NCBI GenBank assembly: GCA_003209955.1
Contig: QCOD01000010.1
Span: 1-38,762 of the forward strand
Source: OCS116 cluster bacterium AG-430-B22
GTDB taxonomy: Bacteria; Pseudomonadota; Alphaproteobacteria; MED-G09
DNA: 38,762 nt
Direction of reading: 5' to 3'
Shown here: in pieces, positions 1 through 8,702 of the stretch
How positions within the stretch are numbered: position 1 is the stretch's first letter
Layout: each line of letters opens with the position of its first letter
The notes under the pieces: generated by a model
What the model was told of the DNA's origin: nothing
Database searches by the model: none
The model's input: the letters and a program-made list of their open reading frames with translations, nothing else
Position numbers and translations under genes: made by a program

Positions 1-840
1 TTGTGCCCATGTTAAAACAGTTCTTGGACTCATAACCGTTGATATATCTCCATTAACAAAACTATTTCTTGTTAGTTCAGCAACTCTTATCATTTTTGAT
101 ATAATTTCTTTACCATCCTTATTATTAAAAGATTTTGCTTTAGTTGAAACTATTCCTAGTTCATCTTCGTGGGGTAAATAATTTAATGCACTTACAATTG
201 ACCATCGATCCATCTGGCCTTGGTTAATTTGTTGAGTACCGTGATATAGACCAGTTGTATCACCTAGACCAACTGTATTTGTAGTTGCAAAAAGTCTAAA
301 AAATGGATGTGGTTTAATTATTCTATTTTGATCTAATAATGTTAATTTACCGGAGATTTCTAAAATTCTTTGAATTACAAACATGACATCTGGTCTTCCA
401 GCATCATATTCATCAAAAACAAGAGCAACTGGGTTTTGTATGGCCCATGGTAATAAACCCTCACGAAATTCTGTTACTTGTTTTCCATCTTTTAAAACAA
501 TCATATCTTTACCTACTAAATCAATTCTACTTATGTGACTGTCTAAATTTATTCTTACACAAGGCCAATTTAGTTTTGCTGCAACTTGTTCAATATGTGT
601 TGATTTACCAGTTCCATGATATCCTTGTATCATGACACGTCGATCATGTTTAAATCCTGCTAAAATCGCTAAAGTTGTATCTTTATTAAAAAGATAATCT
701 TTATCAATTTCGGGAACATAATCATTTGTTTTTTTATATGCAGGTATAGTTAAATCCGAATCAATACCGAACATTTTTTTCACTGAAACTTCCGTATCAG
801 GACTGCCTATATCTATTTCTTTATTTGTATCAGTACTCAT
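1..840 (-). CDS. cobS: Cobaltochelatase subunit CobS, 3' end cut by window edge
   Basis: AAA+ ATPase subunit of the aerobic cobaltochelatase (CobNST), which drives ATP-dependent cobalt insertion into hydrogenobyrinic acid diamide in the cytoplasm. Read on the minus strand from ATG at 840, an open frame of 280 codons runs off the left edge. The N-terminus has the CobS signature [11 protein letters not shown] near residues 20-30. Walker A is GYHGTGKS at 73-80 and Walker B is VFDEYD near 135. The segment [20 protein letters not shown] matches the family sensor region. A J-domain gene lies just upstream on the same strand with bolA divergent, the usual alphaproteobacterial order; cobT would be expected beyond the left edge. 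Identification is firm; only the C-terminus is missing. Confidence 0.93.
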   Translation of the reverse strand, partial: MSTDTNKEIDIGSPDTEVSVKKMFGIDSDLTIPAYKKTNDYVPEIDKDYLFNKDTTLAILAGFKHDRRVMIQGYHGTGKSTHIEQVAAKLNWPCVRINLDSHISRIDLVGKDMIVLKDGKQVTEFREGLLPWAIQNPVALVFDEYDAGRPDVMFVIQRILEISGKLTLLDQNRIIKPHPFFRLFATTNTVGLGDTTGLYHGTQQINQGQMDRWSIVSALNYLPHEDELGIVSTKAKSFNNKDGKEIISKMIRVAELTRNSFVNGDISTVMSPRTVLTWAQ

Positions 841-894
841 TACTATTTCCTTTAAACTAAATTATATGATGTTTTATCAGAATTAAAAAAAAAG

Positions 895-1473
895 TTAACA
901 TAAACCTGAAGTTTTTAATTGATTATAAGCATTAATAACAACTTTAAGTTTTTCTTCGTTTTTCTTATTTTTCCCATTGATATCAGGATGAAGTGATTTA
1001 ACTATCTCTTTAAATTTATCTTGTATTTCTTTTTTTGATGGTTTTCCTTTTAGACCTAATTCCTTTAAAGCCAAGCTCATTCCAGTTTTTCCTTTACCAT
1101 ATGGTTTATTATTTTTATTTTTTTCTTCTTCAAAAAATCCAAAAGGATCATCAAAATTACTATCTGAATAAAATTCAAAAAAATCTTTTTTTGATGCATT
1201 ATGGTTTGAGCCCATCTTCCATGTTGGTCTATGTCCGGTAATTGATGATATTTGGAAATCAATAATTTCATCCTCAGTCATATCTGAAAAGAAATTATAA
1301 TTTTTATTATGGAGCCTAATATGTTCAATACAATAAAAGTTTGTTTTACCATTCTTATTTTTAGCTATGTATTCTCCAGGCTCATTACAGCCTAAATTAT
1401 CACAAGTTTTTGAATGATCCTTATTTTCTTGCCTTGACCTAATATTATCAAAATATTTTGAGTTTAATTTCAT
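895..1473 (-). CDS. J-domain (DnaJ-like) protein with N-terminal Cys-rich segment
   Basis: Small J-domain protein of the alphaproteobacterial family encoded beside cobS. The C-terminal ~60 residues form a J domain with the HPD tripeptide (SLHPDI) that stimulates Hsp70 ATPase. The N-terminal half has a CDNLGC pair and a YCIEH segment that could bind zinc, followed by TGHRPTWKMG, a hallmark of this family. Client and partner are unknown. The frame stays open to a TTG at 1485, but ATG at 1473 is preferred because a GGAAAA stretch precedes it, giving 192 residues. It ends 54 nt before the cobS start and may be co-transcribed with cobS. It is divergent from bolA over a 70-nt gap. Confidence 0.85.
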   Translation of the reverse strand: MKLNSKYFDNIRSRQENKDHSKTCDNLGCNEPGEYIAKNKNGKTNFYCIEHIRLHNKNYNFFSDMTEDEIIDFQISSITGHRPTWKMGSNHNASKKDFFEFYSDSNFDDPFGFFEEEKNKNNKPYGKGKTGMSLALKELGLKGKPSKKEIQDKFKEIVKSLHPDINGKNKKNEEKLKVVINAYNQLKTSGLC

Positions 1474-1543
1474 AAAATTTTCCAAAATTATAATTATAAT
1501 ATGTTAAAAATGTATTTTAATACAAATTTTAAACTAATATTTT

Positions 1544-1810
1544 ATGACCAAAGTAGAAAAAAATATCTTGAGTAAACTTAAAAAACATTTAGAGCCAAGC
1601 TTTATTGAAGTTATTGATGAGTCACACTTGCATGCGAATCACAATCCTGATGCAAAAAATGGTGGCACTCACTTCAAAGTAAAAATAATTTCAAAAACTT
1701 TTCAAGATAAGTCGAATATTGAGAAACATAGGATAGTTTATGAAATACTAGATTCTGAATTAAAAAATGGAGTTCATGCTTTGACTCTTAATTTAAGTGA
1801 TATAGAATAA
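1544..1810 (+). CDS. bolA: BolA family protein
   Basis: BolA/IbaG-fold protein of 88 residues, close to the usual family length. The conserved core DESHLHANHNPDAKNGGTHFKV (residues ~25-46) and the later HRIVYEIL segment are typical. Family members partner with monothiol glutaredoxins and act in iron-sulfur and iron homeostasis or stress morphology. The His residues in the core fit cluster coordination with a glutaredoxin. The gene diverges from the J-domain/cobS pair, as in many alphaproteobacteria. The start is the ATG after an AT-rich promoter region; no strong Shine-Dalgarno is visible. The specific subfamily (BolA or IbaG) is not resolved. Confidence 0.9.
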   Translation: MTKVEKNILSKLKKHLEPSFIEVIDESHLHANHNPDAKNGGTHFKVKIISKTFQDKSNIEKHRIVYEILDSELKNGVHALTLNLSDIE

Positions 1811-1857
1811 AAATAATTAAAAATAAAAATAAATTAATACTTTTCGGGGAGATTTGT

Positions 1858-4503
1858 ATGTCTAAATTCAATTACTTATTGTTGTTTCTTTTAATCATTT
1901 CTTTAAATAATGTTTTTGCTCAAGAAGTTGAGTCAGATAGCAGTATTGAAGAAATTGTTGTTACGGGTTCATATTTAAAAACGAGTCCAAGAGATGGCGC
2001 TTCACCTATTGATATAATTGATAGAGACGCGATAGAAAACTTTGGAGCAAATACTGTTGCTGACTTAGTCAGGAACTTAGCCTCAAATAGTGGTTCAGAA
2101 AATGTACCAGATTCATTTACATCCGGTTCAACGCAAGGAACCTCAAATATAAACTTACGCGGTTTAGGCCTATCTTCAACATTGGTATTAATTGATGGAA
2201 GAAGACAAACTGTTGCAGGAGCTACAGCTAATGATGGTAGTGTTTTTGTAAATACTTCAATTATTCCACTAATTGCTATTGAGAGAGTAGAAGTTTTAAA
2301 AGAGGGTGCAGCATCCGTATATGGTTCTGATGCTGTAGCTGGTGTTGTAAATTATATATTCAGAAGAGATTTTAGTGGTTTAGAAGTTAGCTACAATCAT
2401 CAATTTACAGATATTGGTAGTCAAGAAGATGATAGGGTAAGCGTTATTTTCGGTGAAAAATTTGGAAATACAAATTTAGTAATTGCTGCTGACTTTCTTG
2501 AGCGTTCTCCTTTGTCTAGTGCGCTGAGACCAGAGTCAACTCAATTAGGTATAAGTGGATTAGGAAATAGTTTTTTATTATTTGGTCCATCAACAGTTGA
2601 GTCAGGCCCATATGCAGGAAGTTATTCTCCATTTACTAATGTTCCAGATGCAAATTGTGTAGAGAATAATGGCTTTATTATACCTCAAGCAAGCGGTTCT
2701 AGATGTGGTTTCTTATATGGTCCAAGATTTAATATAGTAAATGATGAAGAACATCAGAATGTTTATGGTTCTATCAAAAGTGATTTAGCTAATGGAATGG
2801 AATTTAATGCTGATGTTTTATTTTCAAGTATTAAGGTTAATGATAATCCTCAGTCACCTTCCTATCCTGCTCTATCTTATTTAAGTCCATCTAACGCGAT
2901 ATTACCTGGACAAGGCGGAAATCCATTCGGTGTTCCAGTTCTATGGCTTGGAAGACCTCTTGGTTCTGCATTTCCATCACCAAACGCGCCAAGAGATATT
3001 GATAATTTGAGATTTTCTGTAGGGTTAACTGGTGATCTTGGAGGTTTCGATTGGGACCTAAGATATACTCACAGTGAGACAGATCATTATTTTTATCAAC
3101 CTGATACAAGTACAACAAGATTTAGTGCAGCTATTGCTGGACAGGGCGGTACAAGTGGAACAGAAAGTTGGAATTTATTCGATCCTTCTGCTAACTCGGC
3201 TTCATTAAGAGAATGGATTTCTACAGCTCAAGAAACATGGTCAGAAAATGAATTAGATGTAGTTGATCTTGTTTTTTCAGGAGAAATTGGATCTACTGCT
3301 GCAGGCAATATAGATATAGCTTTTGGTCTTCAGTATAGAGAGGAGGCTTTTGATCTTAAAAGAGATAAAGGCTCTATAGTAGAATTTGATTCTGAAGGAA
3401 ACTTAGTTAAACCTGCTGACTTACTTTTCTTAGGTGGTGGCTCGGAGTCAAGCGCAAGTAGAGATGCAATTGCTCTATTTGCTGAAGTATCTGTTCCTGT
3501 AACAGATAAACTACAAGTTAATGGTGCGGTAAGATATGAGGAACTTGAGGATGATAGTACATTTGATCCTAAAATTTCACTACGCTACGAAGTGTCTGAT
3601 AGTTTAATATTAAGGGCATCTGCAAGTACATCATTCAGAGAAGCATCCTTATCGCAACTTTATTCAAGTGGTGTTGGTTTACAAGGAATTCAGGATTTTA
3701 CTACAGATGGAACTCCAAAAGGAGGGACAACCTTTATTCGTATAGCTCAAGATGGAAATCCTAATTTATCTCCAGAAGAGTCCGATAACTTGAATATAGG
3801 TGCTATATGGAGACCACAGTCAGATCTAGAAATAAAATTAGATTATTGGTCAATCGATTATAGTGATGTTATTACAATTGAAAGTGCTCAAGGCATTGTT
3901 GCGGCCACTCCTCTTGCTCCAGCAGTAAAGAGGACTATTGATGGAACACTAATAGGTGTAACAACAGGATACTTTAACGCTTCTAATGTGAAAACTGACG
4001 GCATTGATTTTGAGGTTAACTACTCTTTTGATACTAGTTTTGGTGATGTAGAGCTTGGTCTTAGTGGTTCTCATATGAATAAATATGAAATACCTAATGC
4101 TAAAGGCGAAACACAGGATGTTGTTGGATTATTTAACCACGATAATTTTGCCAGATCTCTACCAGAGACAAAAATGACTTTATCGGCTGTTCTTAACAGT
4201 GGACCTCATAAGTTAGCTTTATATGGCAAGCACATATCAGATTATAAAACTACAAGAGCATTATCTGATACGGCCAAATCAAGAGGATACACACAGAAAA
4301 TTGATGAGTGGTTCAGTGTTGATCTTCAATACAATTATACTTTCGATATGGATGATAACCAAATTCGTTTAACTCTGGGTGGTATTAATATTCTTGATGA
4401 AGATGCTCCACTTGTATTTGATGCAGCTAACTTTAGTTATGATTCACGACAGCATGATATAAGAGGTAGAATAATGTATGTTGGGATTAAGCTAATTAGA
4501 TAA
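1858..4503 (+). CDS. TonB-dependent outer-membrane receptor
   Basis: Outer-membrane active transporter of 881 residues powered by TonB-ExbBD. A signal peptide (MSKFNYLLLFLLIISLNNVFA) is followed by a TonB-box-like EEIVVTGS. The plug spans ~45-160, with NLRGLGLSSTLVLIDGRR and VEVLKEGAASVYGSDAVAG, and the rest is a long beta-barrel. The C-terminus is GIKLIR, lacking the terminal aromatic residue common in outer-membrane beta-barrels and present in the second receptor in this window. A strong ribosome binding site (GGGGAG) precedes the ATG. The gene follows bolA by 47 nt and converges on the CorC gene with only 3 nt between stops. No substrate-specific neighbour is present, so the ligand is unknown. 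Confidence 0.92.
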   Translation: MSKFNYLLLFLLIISLNNVFAQEVESDSSIEEIVVTGSYLKTSPRDGASPIDIIDRDAIENFGANTVADLVRNLASNSGSENVPDSFTSGSTQGTSNINLRGLGLSSTLVLIDGRRQTVAGATANDGSVFVNTSIIPLIAIERVEVLKEGAASVYGSDAVAGVVNYIFRRDFSGLEVSYNHQFTDIGSQEDDRVSVIFGEKFGNTNLVIAADFLERSPLSSALRPESTQLGISGLGNSFLLFGPSTVESGPYAGSYSPFTNVPDANCVENNGFIIPQASGSRCGFLYGPRFNIVNDEEHQNVYGSIKSDLANGMEFNADVLFSSIKVNDNPQSPSYPALSYLSPSNAILPGQGGNPFGVPVLWLGRPLGSAFPSPNAPRDIDNLRFSVGLTGDLGGFDWDLRYTHSETDHYFYQPDTSTTRFSAAIAGQGGTSGTESWNLFDPSANSASLREWISTAQETWSENELDVVDLVFSGEIGSTAAGNIDIAFGLQYREEAFDLKRDKGSIVEFDSEGNLVKPADLLFLGGGSESSASRDAIALFAEVSVPVTDKLQVNGAVRYEELEDDSTFDPKISLRYEVSDSLILRASASTSFREASLSQLYSSGVGLQGIQDFTTDGTPKGGTTFIRIAQDGNPNLSPEESDNLNIGAIWRPQSDLEIKLDYWSIDYSDVITIESAQGIVAATPLAPAVKRTIDGTLIGVTTGYFNASNVKTDGIDFEVNYSFDTSFGDVELGLSGSHMNKYEIPNAKGETQDVVGLFNHDNFARSLPETKMTLSAVLNSGPHKLALYGKHISDYKTTRALSDTAKSRGYTQKIDEWFSVDLQYNYTFDMDDNQIRLTLGGINILDEDAPLVFDAANFSYDSRQHDIRGRIMYVGIKLIR

Positions 4504-4506
4504 CAA

Positions 4507-5748
4507 TTAGATTTCTTTCTGAATTCTAATAGATGTTATTTGATTTCTTTGTCTATCAAGAATCTTAAATCTAAAGCCGTGAAAGCTATATATATTTCCT
4601 TTTTTAGGTATTGATCTTGTTTCGTGGATAATAAGACCTGCAATTGTTGCTGCCTCATCATCTGGAAGTTTCCAACCGTATTCTCTATTTATATCGCGAA
4701 TACTTGAGTCTCCATCAACCTTTATCATATTTGCTTGTTCAGGAAGAATATCCTCATCTTCATCATCATGTTCATCAGTAATTTGACCAACAATTTCTTC
4801 TAAAATATCTTCAAGGGTAATTAATCCCATAAGAGCTCCATATTCATCAACTACAAGAGCCATGTGTGTCTTTTTTTCTAAAAAGGCAGATAATTGTTCT
4901 TTCAGACTTGTTGTTTCAGGAACGAACCAAGGTTCAACAAGGATACTACTTATTTCAAATTCTTCTTTTGATATAGATTTTTTTAGAAGATCTTTGATAT
5001 GTAAAATACCAATAAAGTTATCTTTATCTTTCTTCCAAATTGGGACTCTTGTATATGGATTTTCTAGCATTAAGGATAAGATTTTGTCATGATCAGTATC
5101 ACAGTCAATTGTTAGAATATTTTTTCTATGTGTCATGACATCTTCAACTGTAACATCTGGTAGATCAAGTATTCCACCTAACATATCCTTATCACCTTTT
5201 TTAACAATTCCATCCTCGTGGTGTATATTGATTTGTCCGCGTATTTCATCATGTGGGTCTACAAGAAGAGATATTTCTTCGTTATCTCTTAAAAATAAAT
5301 AAGATATTTTTGTGGCTATATTTGATATAGGCCCAAGAATTTTCATAGTTAATTCCATTGAGTAGGAAGATACAAGAACCCAATAGTCATTATATTTTAA
5401 AGCTAATAATTTTGGTAGAATCTCTCCGAAAATAACAACTAAAGTTGTCATAAGAATTGTTGAAACAATAATCCCAAAGTCACCAAAAATTGTTATGAAA
5501 AGACTTGTTGCTAGAGCAGAAGCTAAAATATTTATAAGATTACTCGCTAATAGCATTGTGCTAATTAAATCAGCTTTTTGATCTATTAATTTTTCAACTA
5601 TTTCTGCCCTTTTATCACCATTTTCTGATAGATGTTTCATCCTTGCTTCAGATACAGCTGTCATAGCGGTTTCAGAACCAGAAAAAAAAGCTGAAAGAAT
5701 TATTAAACCTATTATTGAGCCTATGAGAATACTTATCGATATAAGCAT
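4507..5748 (-). CDS. CorC/HlyC (CNNM) family transporter with CBS pair
   Basis: Integral membrane protein of 413 residues in the CNNM/CorB family, linked to Mg/Co ion homeostasis. The N-terminal DUF21 membrane domain (~1-185) carries the FFSGSETAM signature near residue 21 and hydrophobic helices near 60-85 and 90-112. A CBS pair follows at ~205-330 (VEDVMTHRKNILTID, TRVPIW, LVVDEYGALMGLITLEDILEEIVG). A C-terminal CorC_HlyC domain (~340-410) completes it. Its start overlaps the aroB stop by one base (TAATG), indicating translational coupling in an aroK-aroB-corC operon, an arrangement common in alphaproteobacteria. The transported ion is not shown by sequence alone. Confidence 0.9.
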   Translation of the reverse strand: MLISISILIGSIIGLIILSAFFSGSETAMTAVSEARMKHLSENGDKRAEIVEKLIDQKADLISTMLLASNLINILASALATSLFITIFGDFGIIVSTILMTTLVVIFGEILPKLLALKYNDYWVLVSSYSMELTMKILGPISNIATKISYLFLRDNEEISLLVDPHDEIRGQINIHHEDGIVKKGDKDMLGGILDLPDVTVEDVMTHRKNILTIDCDTDHDKILSLMLENPYTRVPIWKKDKDNFIGILHIKDLLKKSISKEEFEISSILVEPWFVPETTSLKEQLSAFLEKKTHMALVVDEYGALMGLITLEDILEEIVGQITDEHDDEDEDILPEQANMIKVDGDSSIRDINREYGWKLPDDEAATIAGLIIHETRSIPKKGNIYSFHGFRFKILDRQRNQITSIRIQKEI

Positions 5749-6860
5749 TATTGGATGTTCTCCGTATTAAAGAAATCTATTATTTCTTTATCTGAAATAT
5801 TATTATTGATAAAAGCTTCACCAATTCTATTCAATAAAATTAGTGTATTTTTTTGGTTTACTCTTTTTTTGTCAAACATCATTAAATTTAATATTTCTTC
5901 TTTAGTGATCTCACCTTTTATGTCATTTATAGATATAGGTAAACCTATATCGGATATAAGATTTATAATCTCTTCACATTCATTTTTTTTAAGGACACCA
6001 ATATTTGAAGAAAACTTTGAAGCATATGACATTCCTATAGCTACAGCCTCTCCATGCAAAAGTACCTCATTTTTTGTAAAGTGTTTTTCAAGAGCATGTC
6101 CAAATGTATGACCAAAATTTAGTAAGGCTCTATCACCTTCTTCTTTTTCATCTTTTTGAACTATATTTGCCTTCATTGAGCAAGATTTTTCAATTGCATA
6201 GATTAGACAATCCTGATCTAGTTTGGTTAGGTTGTCGACATTTTCTTTTAACCAATAAAAAAAATCTCTATCACCAATGACTCCATATTTAATAATTTCT
6301 GATAATCCACATTTGATTTCTCTTTCTGAAAGAGATGATAAAAAACTTATATCAATTATTACTGCTTTAGGTTGATAAAATGATCCAATTAAATTTTTAC
6401 CTTGTTTAACATTTATTGCTGTTTTACCTCCTACAGAAGAGTCAACTTGCGCTAATAGAGTTGTTGGTACTTGGATAAAATTTATACCTCTATAAATTAT
6501 CGAACTTATAAATCCTGTTAAATCACCAATTACTCCTCCACCTATAGCAATTACTGTGTCGTTTCTTTCAATTCCATTATCTAAAAGCTCTGATATTGTA
6601 AATTCCAAACTTTCAAAACTTTTACTTTTCTCACCGGATTGCACAAAAGATACAAATACTTCGAACCCCGCCTCGATAAAAGAATTTTTAATTTCTGGTA
6701 GTATTATTGATCCAAGACTTTCATCGGAAATTATGAAGATTTTATTCCTTTTCACAAAGGGTGAAATAATTTTAGGTATTTCATTAGCTAAATTTTCACC
6801 TATATGGATATCATATGAATTTTTATCTAAATTAATTGTTATGGTTTTTGTTTTTGTCAT
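5748..6860 (-). CDS. aroB: 3-dehydroquinate synthase
   Basis: Cytoplasmic NAD-dependent enzyme converting DAHP to 3-dehydroquinate, step two of the shikimate pathway. The 370-residue length is normal. Visible signatures are GGGVIGDLTGF, the YRGINFIQVPTTLLAQVDSS segment and VGGKTAIN, which form the nucleotide and substrate pocket. GHTFGHALE supplies metal-binding histidines, and LLHGEAVAIGM is also conserved. ATG at 6860 overlaps the aroK stop (ATGA, 4 nt), and the stop overlaps the corC start by 1 nt, so the three genes are almost certainly one transcript. Confidence 0.95.
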   Translation of the reverse strand: MTKTKTITINLDKNSYDIHIGENLANEIPKIISPFVKRNKIFIISDESLGSIILPEIKNSFIEAGFEVFVSFVQSGEKSKSFESLEFTISELLDNGIERNDTVIAIGGGVIGDLTGFISSIIYRGINFIQVPTTLLAQVDSSVGGKTAINVKQGKNLIGSFYQPKAVIIDISFLSSLSEREIKCGLSEIIKYGVIGDRDFFYWLKENVDNLTKLDQDCLIYAIEKSCSMKANIVQKDEKEEGDRALLNFGHTFGHALEKHFTKNEVLLHGEAVAIGMSYASKFSSNIGVLKKNECEEIINLISDIGLPISINDIKGEITKEEILNLMMFDKKRVNQKNTLILLNRIGEAFINNNISDKEIIDFFNTENIQ

Positions 6861-7381
6861 AATTTAATATTTTTTATTAAGGATATTATTTCTTCAACTA
6901 CAGCTTCAATATCATTTACATTATTCTCAATAATTATATCGCTTTCAGAATAGAGTTTTTCCCTATCTTTTAGAATACTACTAATTTTTTTCTTTAAATT
7001 TGATCCTTTCAATAAAGGTCTTGATTTATCGTTTTTTAGTCTTTCAAACAAGATATTTTCATTTGTTTTTAAATATATTAGTAGGGTATTTTTTTCGATA
7101 TGATCTTTAATTAATTTATTTGTTATTGCGCCACCTCCTAAGGCCAAAACAAATTCTTCCTTTTTAAGGATATCATTACATATTTTTTCTTCTTGTTCTC
7201 TAAACCAACTTTCACCATATGTTGAAAATATTTCTGAGATTTTTAAATCTATCTTATTTTCAATGCATTTATCAGAATCATAAAACGGTAAATTTAATTT
7301 TTTTGCCAATATTTTTCCAATACTGGTTTTTCCAGAAGCCATCATACCAGTAAGAGAAATTTTTGTTAATTTATTAATCAT
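6857..7381 (-). CDS. aroK: Shikimate kinase
   Basis: P-loop kinase that phosphorylates shikimate to shikimate 3-phosphate. The protein has 174 residues, the usual size. Walker A is GMMASGKTSIG at ~12-22, with SDKCIE near 36-41 binding the substrate. The FREQEE segment and LALGGGAI are conserved substrate-site motifs, and DKSRPLLKG lies in the LID region. First gene of the aroK-aroB-corC operon, coupled to aroB by an ATGA overlap. The start has no clear Shine-Dalgarno. It diverges from the small membrane ORF and xerD over a short AT-rich gap. Confidence 0.94.
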   Translation of the reverse strand: MINKLTKISLTGMMASGKTSIGKILAKKLNLPFYDSDKCIENKIDLKISEIFSTYGESWFREQEEKICNDILKKEEFVLALGGGAITNKLIKDHIEKNTLLIYLKTNENILFERLKNDKSRPLLKGSNLKKKISSILKDREKLYSESDIIIENNVNDIEAVVEEIISLIKNIKL

Positions 7382-7471
7382 TATAAATTTTTACTACATA
7401 AAAATACTAATTTACTATTTTTATACTAAATTTAGGCTTAAAATATATATAATTAAAACATTAGGTATATT

Positions 7472-7606
7472 ATGAGAAAATTTATTACCCTTTTTTTAAT
7501 TATACTAGGCCTTTATTTAGCAATATCTTTTACTAATAATAATGGAAATCCGGAGATTAAAGAAATAAAGAAAGTTATTACTGAAGAGGATTTATTTATT
7601 AATTAA
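7472..7606 (+). CDS. Small hypothetical membrane peptide, 44 aa
   Basis: A 44-codon frame from ATG at 7472 to TAA at 7604. The N-terminus is short and basic (MRKF), followed by a hydrophobic helix of about 15 residues (ITLFLIILGLYLAIS). A charged tail rich in Glu and Lys follows, ending EEDLFIN. This reads like a single-pass or signal-anchored microprotein. It lies upstream of xerD by 19 nt on the same strand and divergent from aroK. No family is recognised. The support is the coherent membrane topology and the otherwise empty space between aroK and xerD; it could still be a chance frame. Confidence 0.45.
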   Translation: MRKFITLFLIILGLYLAISFTNNNGNPEIKEIKKVITEEDLFIN

Positions 7607-7625
7607 AGGATTAATTAAAATTGTT

Positions 7626-8654
7626 ATGATAAATTCAGACTGGAAAAAATTCTGGAAAGACCAAAATAGAACTTTAGAAATTTTCTTTGATTTTTTAATT
7701 GTTGAAAAAGGATTAAGTCAAAATACTATTTTTTCCTATAAAAGGGACTTCAAACTTTTATGTATGTATATTTTTAATTCTACTTGGTTTGAAAAGAATG
7801 TATTACCAAAAAGGAAAAAAAATTTAAATTTATCAATTGACGATAAAACTAACAAAAAGAGATTAATTTCTTTAAGAAAATTAAATCATGATATTTTAAA
7901 GAATTTTTTTTACCAATTAGAAAAAAATGGTTTCAAAAGTACTTCAAGAGCAAGATTTCATTCTACTTTAAAACAGTTTTATGCTTTTGAGGTTAAACAA
8001 AAAAATATAAGCGAAAATCCTATCGAATTTATTGATAAACCAAATGTTAGAAGAAGCTTACCAAAAATATTAACCACAACTGATATAGAGTCATTGTTAA
8101 ATTATATCAGAAAAAATCCCTCAAAAAATGATAGCAAAGCTAAACTTAAAAAGAAGAAAAAAATAAAATGTCTTATTGAAATTCTTTATTCAACTGGTCT
8201 GAGAGTTAGTGAATTGATTAATTTAAAAATTGCAGATATTGATCTTAATAGGAGAACCTTAGTTATATTTGGAAAGGGTGGAAAAGAAAGAAATGCTTAT
8301 TTTACAGCTAAAGCTTCTAAAGCCATAAAGGAATGGATTGATATTATTCCTCAATCAGCCGAATTCTTATTTCCTTCTCACAGCGTATCAGGTCATATTA
8401 CAAGAGATTCTGTAAATAAGATATTGTCTGAAATATCTAATGAATTAGGATTTGATAGCAATCAATTAACGCCCCACAAGTTAAGGCATGCTTTTGCTAC
8501 TCATTTGCTTAATAAAGGTGCTGATTTAAGGGTTATTCAACAACTTCTTGGTCATTCAAATGTTTCGACTACAGAAATTTATACACACATTTTAGACTCA
8601 GAGACAGTTGAGACGGTTTTAAGAAACCATCCTTTAGGGAAATCTCTTAGTTGA
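7626..8654 (+). CDS. xerD: Tyrosine site-specific recombinase XerD-like
   Basis: Tyrosine recombinase, probably one half of the XerC/XerD pair that resolves chromosome dimers at dif. The catalytic set is visible at R193 (STGLRVSEL), K217 (GKGGKE), H284 and R287 (HKLRHAFATHLL), H310 (LLGHSNVST) and Y319 (EIYTH). The spacings equal those of E. coli XerD. The N-terminal SAM-like DNA-binding domain covers ~15-125. At 342 residues it is about 40 longer than typical, mainly from lysine-rich insertions near 61-85 and 164-180. The neighbourhood (accA downstream, aroK-aroB divergent) is the conserved chromosomal one, arguing against a phage integrase. XerC versus XerD assignment rests mainly on this context. 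Confidence 0.88.
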   Translation: MINSDWKKFWKDQNRTLEIFFDFLIVEKGLSQNTIFSYKRDFKLLCMYIFNSTWFEKNVLPKRKKNLNLSIDDKTNKKRLISLRKLNHDILKNFFYQLEKNGFKSTSRARFHSTLKQFYAFEVKQKNISENPIEFIDKPNVRRSLPKILTTTDIESLLNYIRKNPSKNDSKAKLKKKKKIKCLIEILYSTGLRVSELINLKIADIDLNRRTLVIFGKGGKERNAYFTAKASKAIKEWIDIIPQSAEFLFPSHSVSGHITRDSVNKILSEISNELGFDSNQLTPHKLRHAFATHLLNKGADLRVIQQLLGHSNVSTTEIYTHILDSETVETVLRNHPLGKSLS

Positions 8655-8702
8655 CTTATGGTGATTTCAGTTGCAATTTACCTTTTTGTTGTAGGTATAT
8701 AA

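Noticed and set aside
447-635. Plus-strand open frame inside cobS
   Set aside because: It is antisense to conserved CobS motifs and has no recognisable product.
1512-1525. TGTATTTTAATACA near-palindrome before bolA as an operator
   Set aside because: Short, AT-only apart from the ends, with one mismatch; expected by chance in this base composition.
5755-6111. Plus-strand 118-codon frame opposite aroB
   Set aside because: Fully antisense to conserved aroB sequence; low-complexity hydrophobic translation typical of AT-rich shadows.
7626-8654. Tyrosine recombinase as a sign of a prophage or integrative element
   Set aside because: Its neighbours accA and aroK-aroB are the conserved chromosomal context of xerD, and no phage or transfer genes are near.
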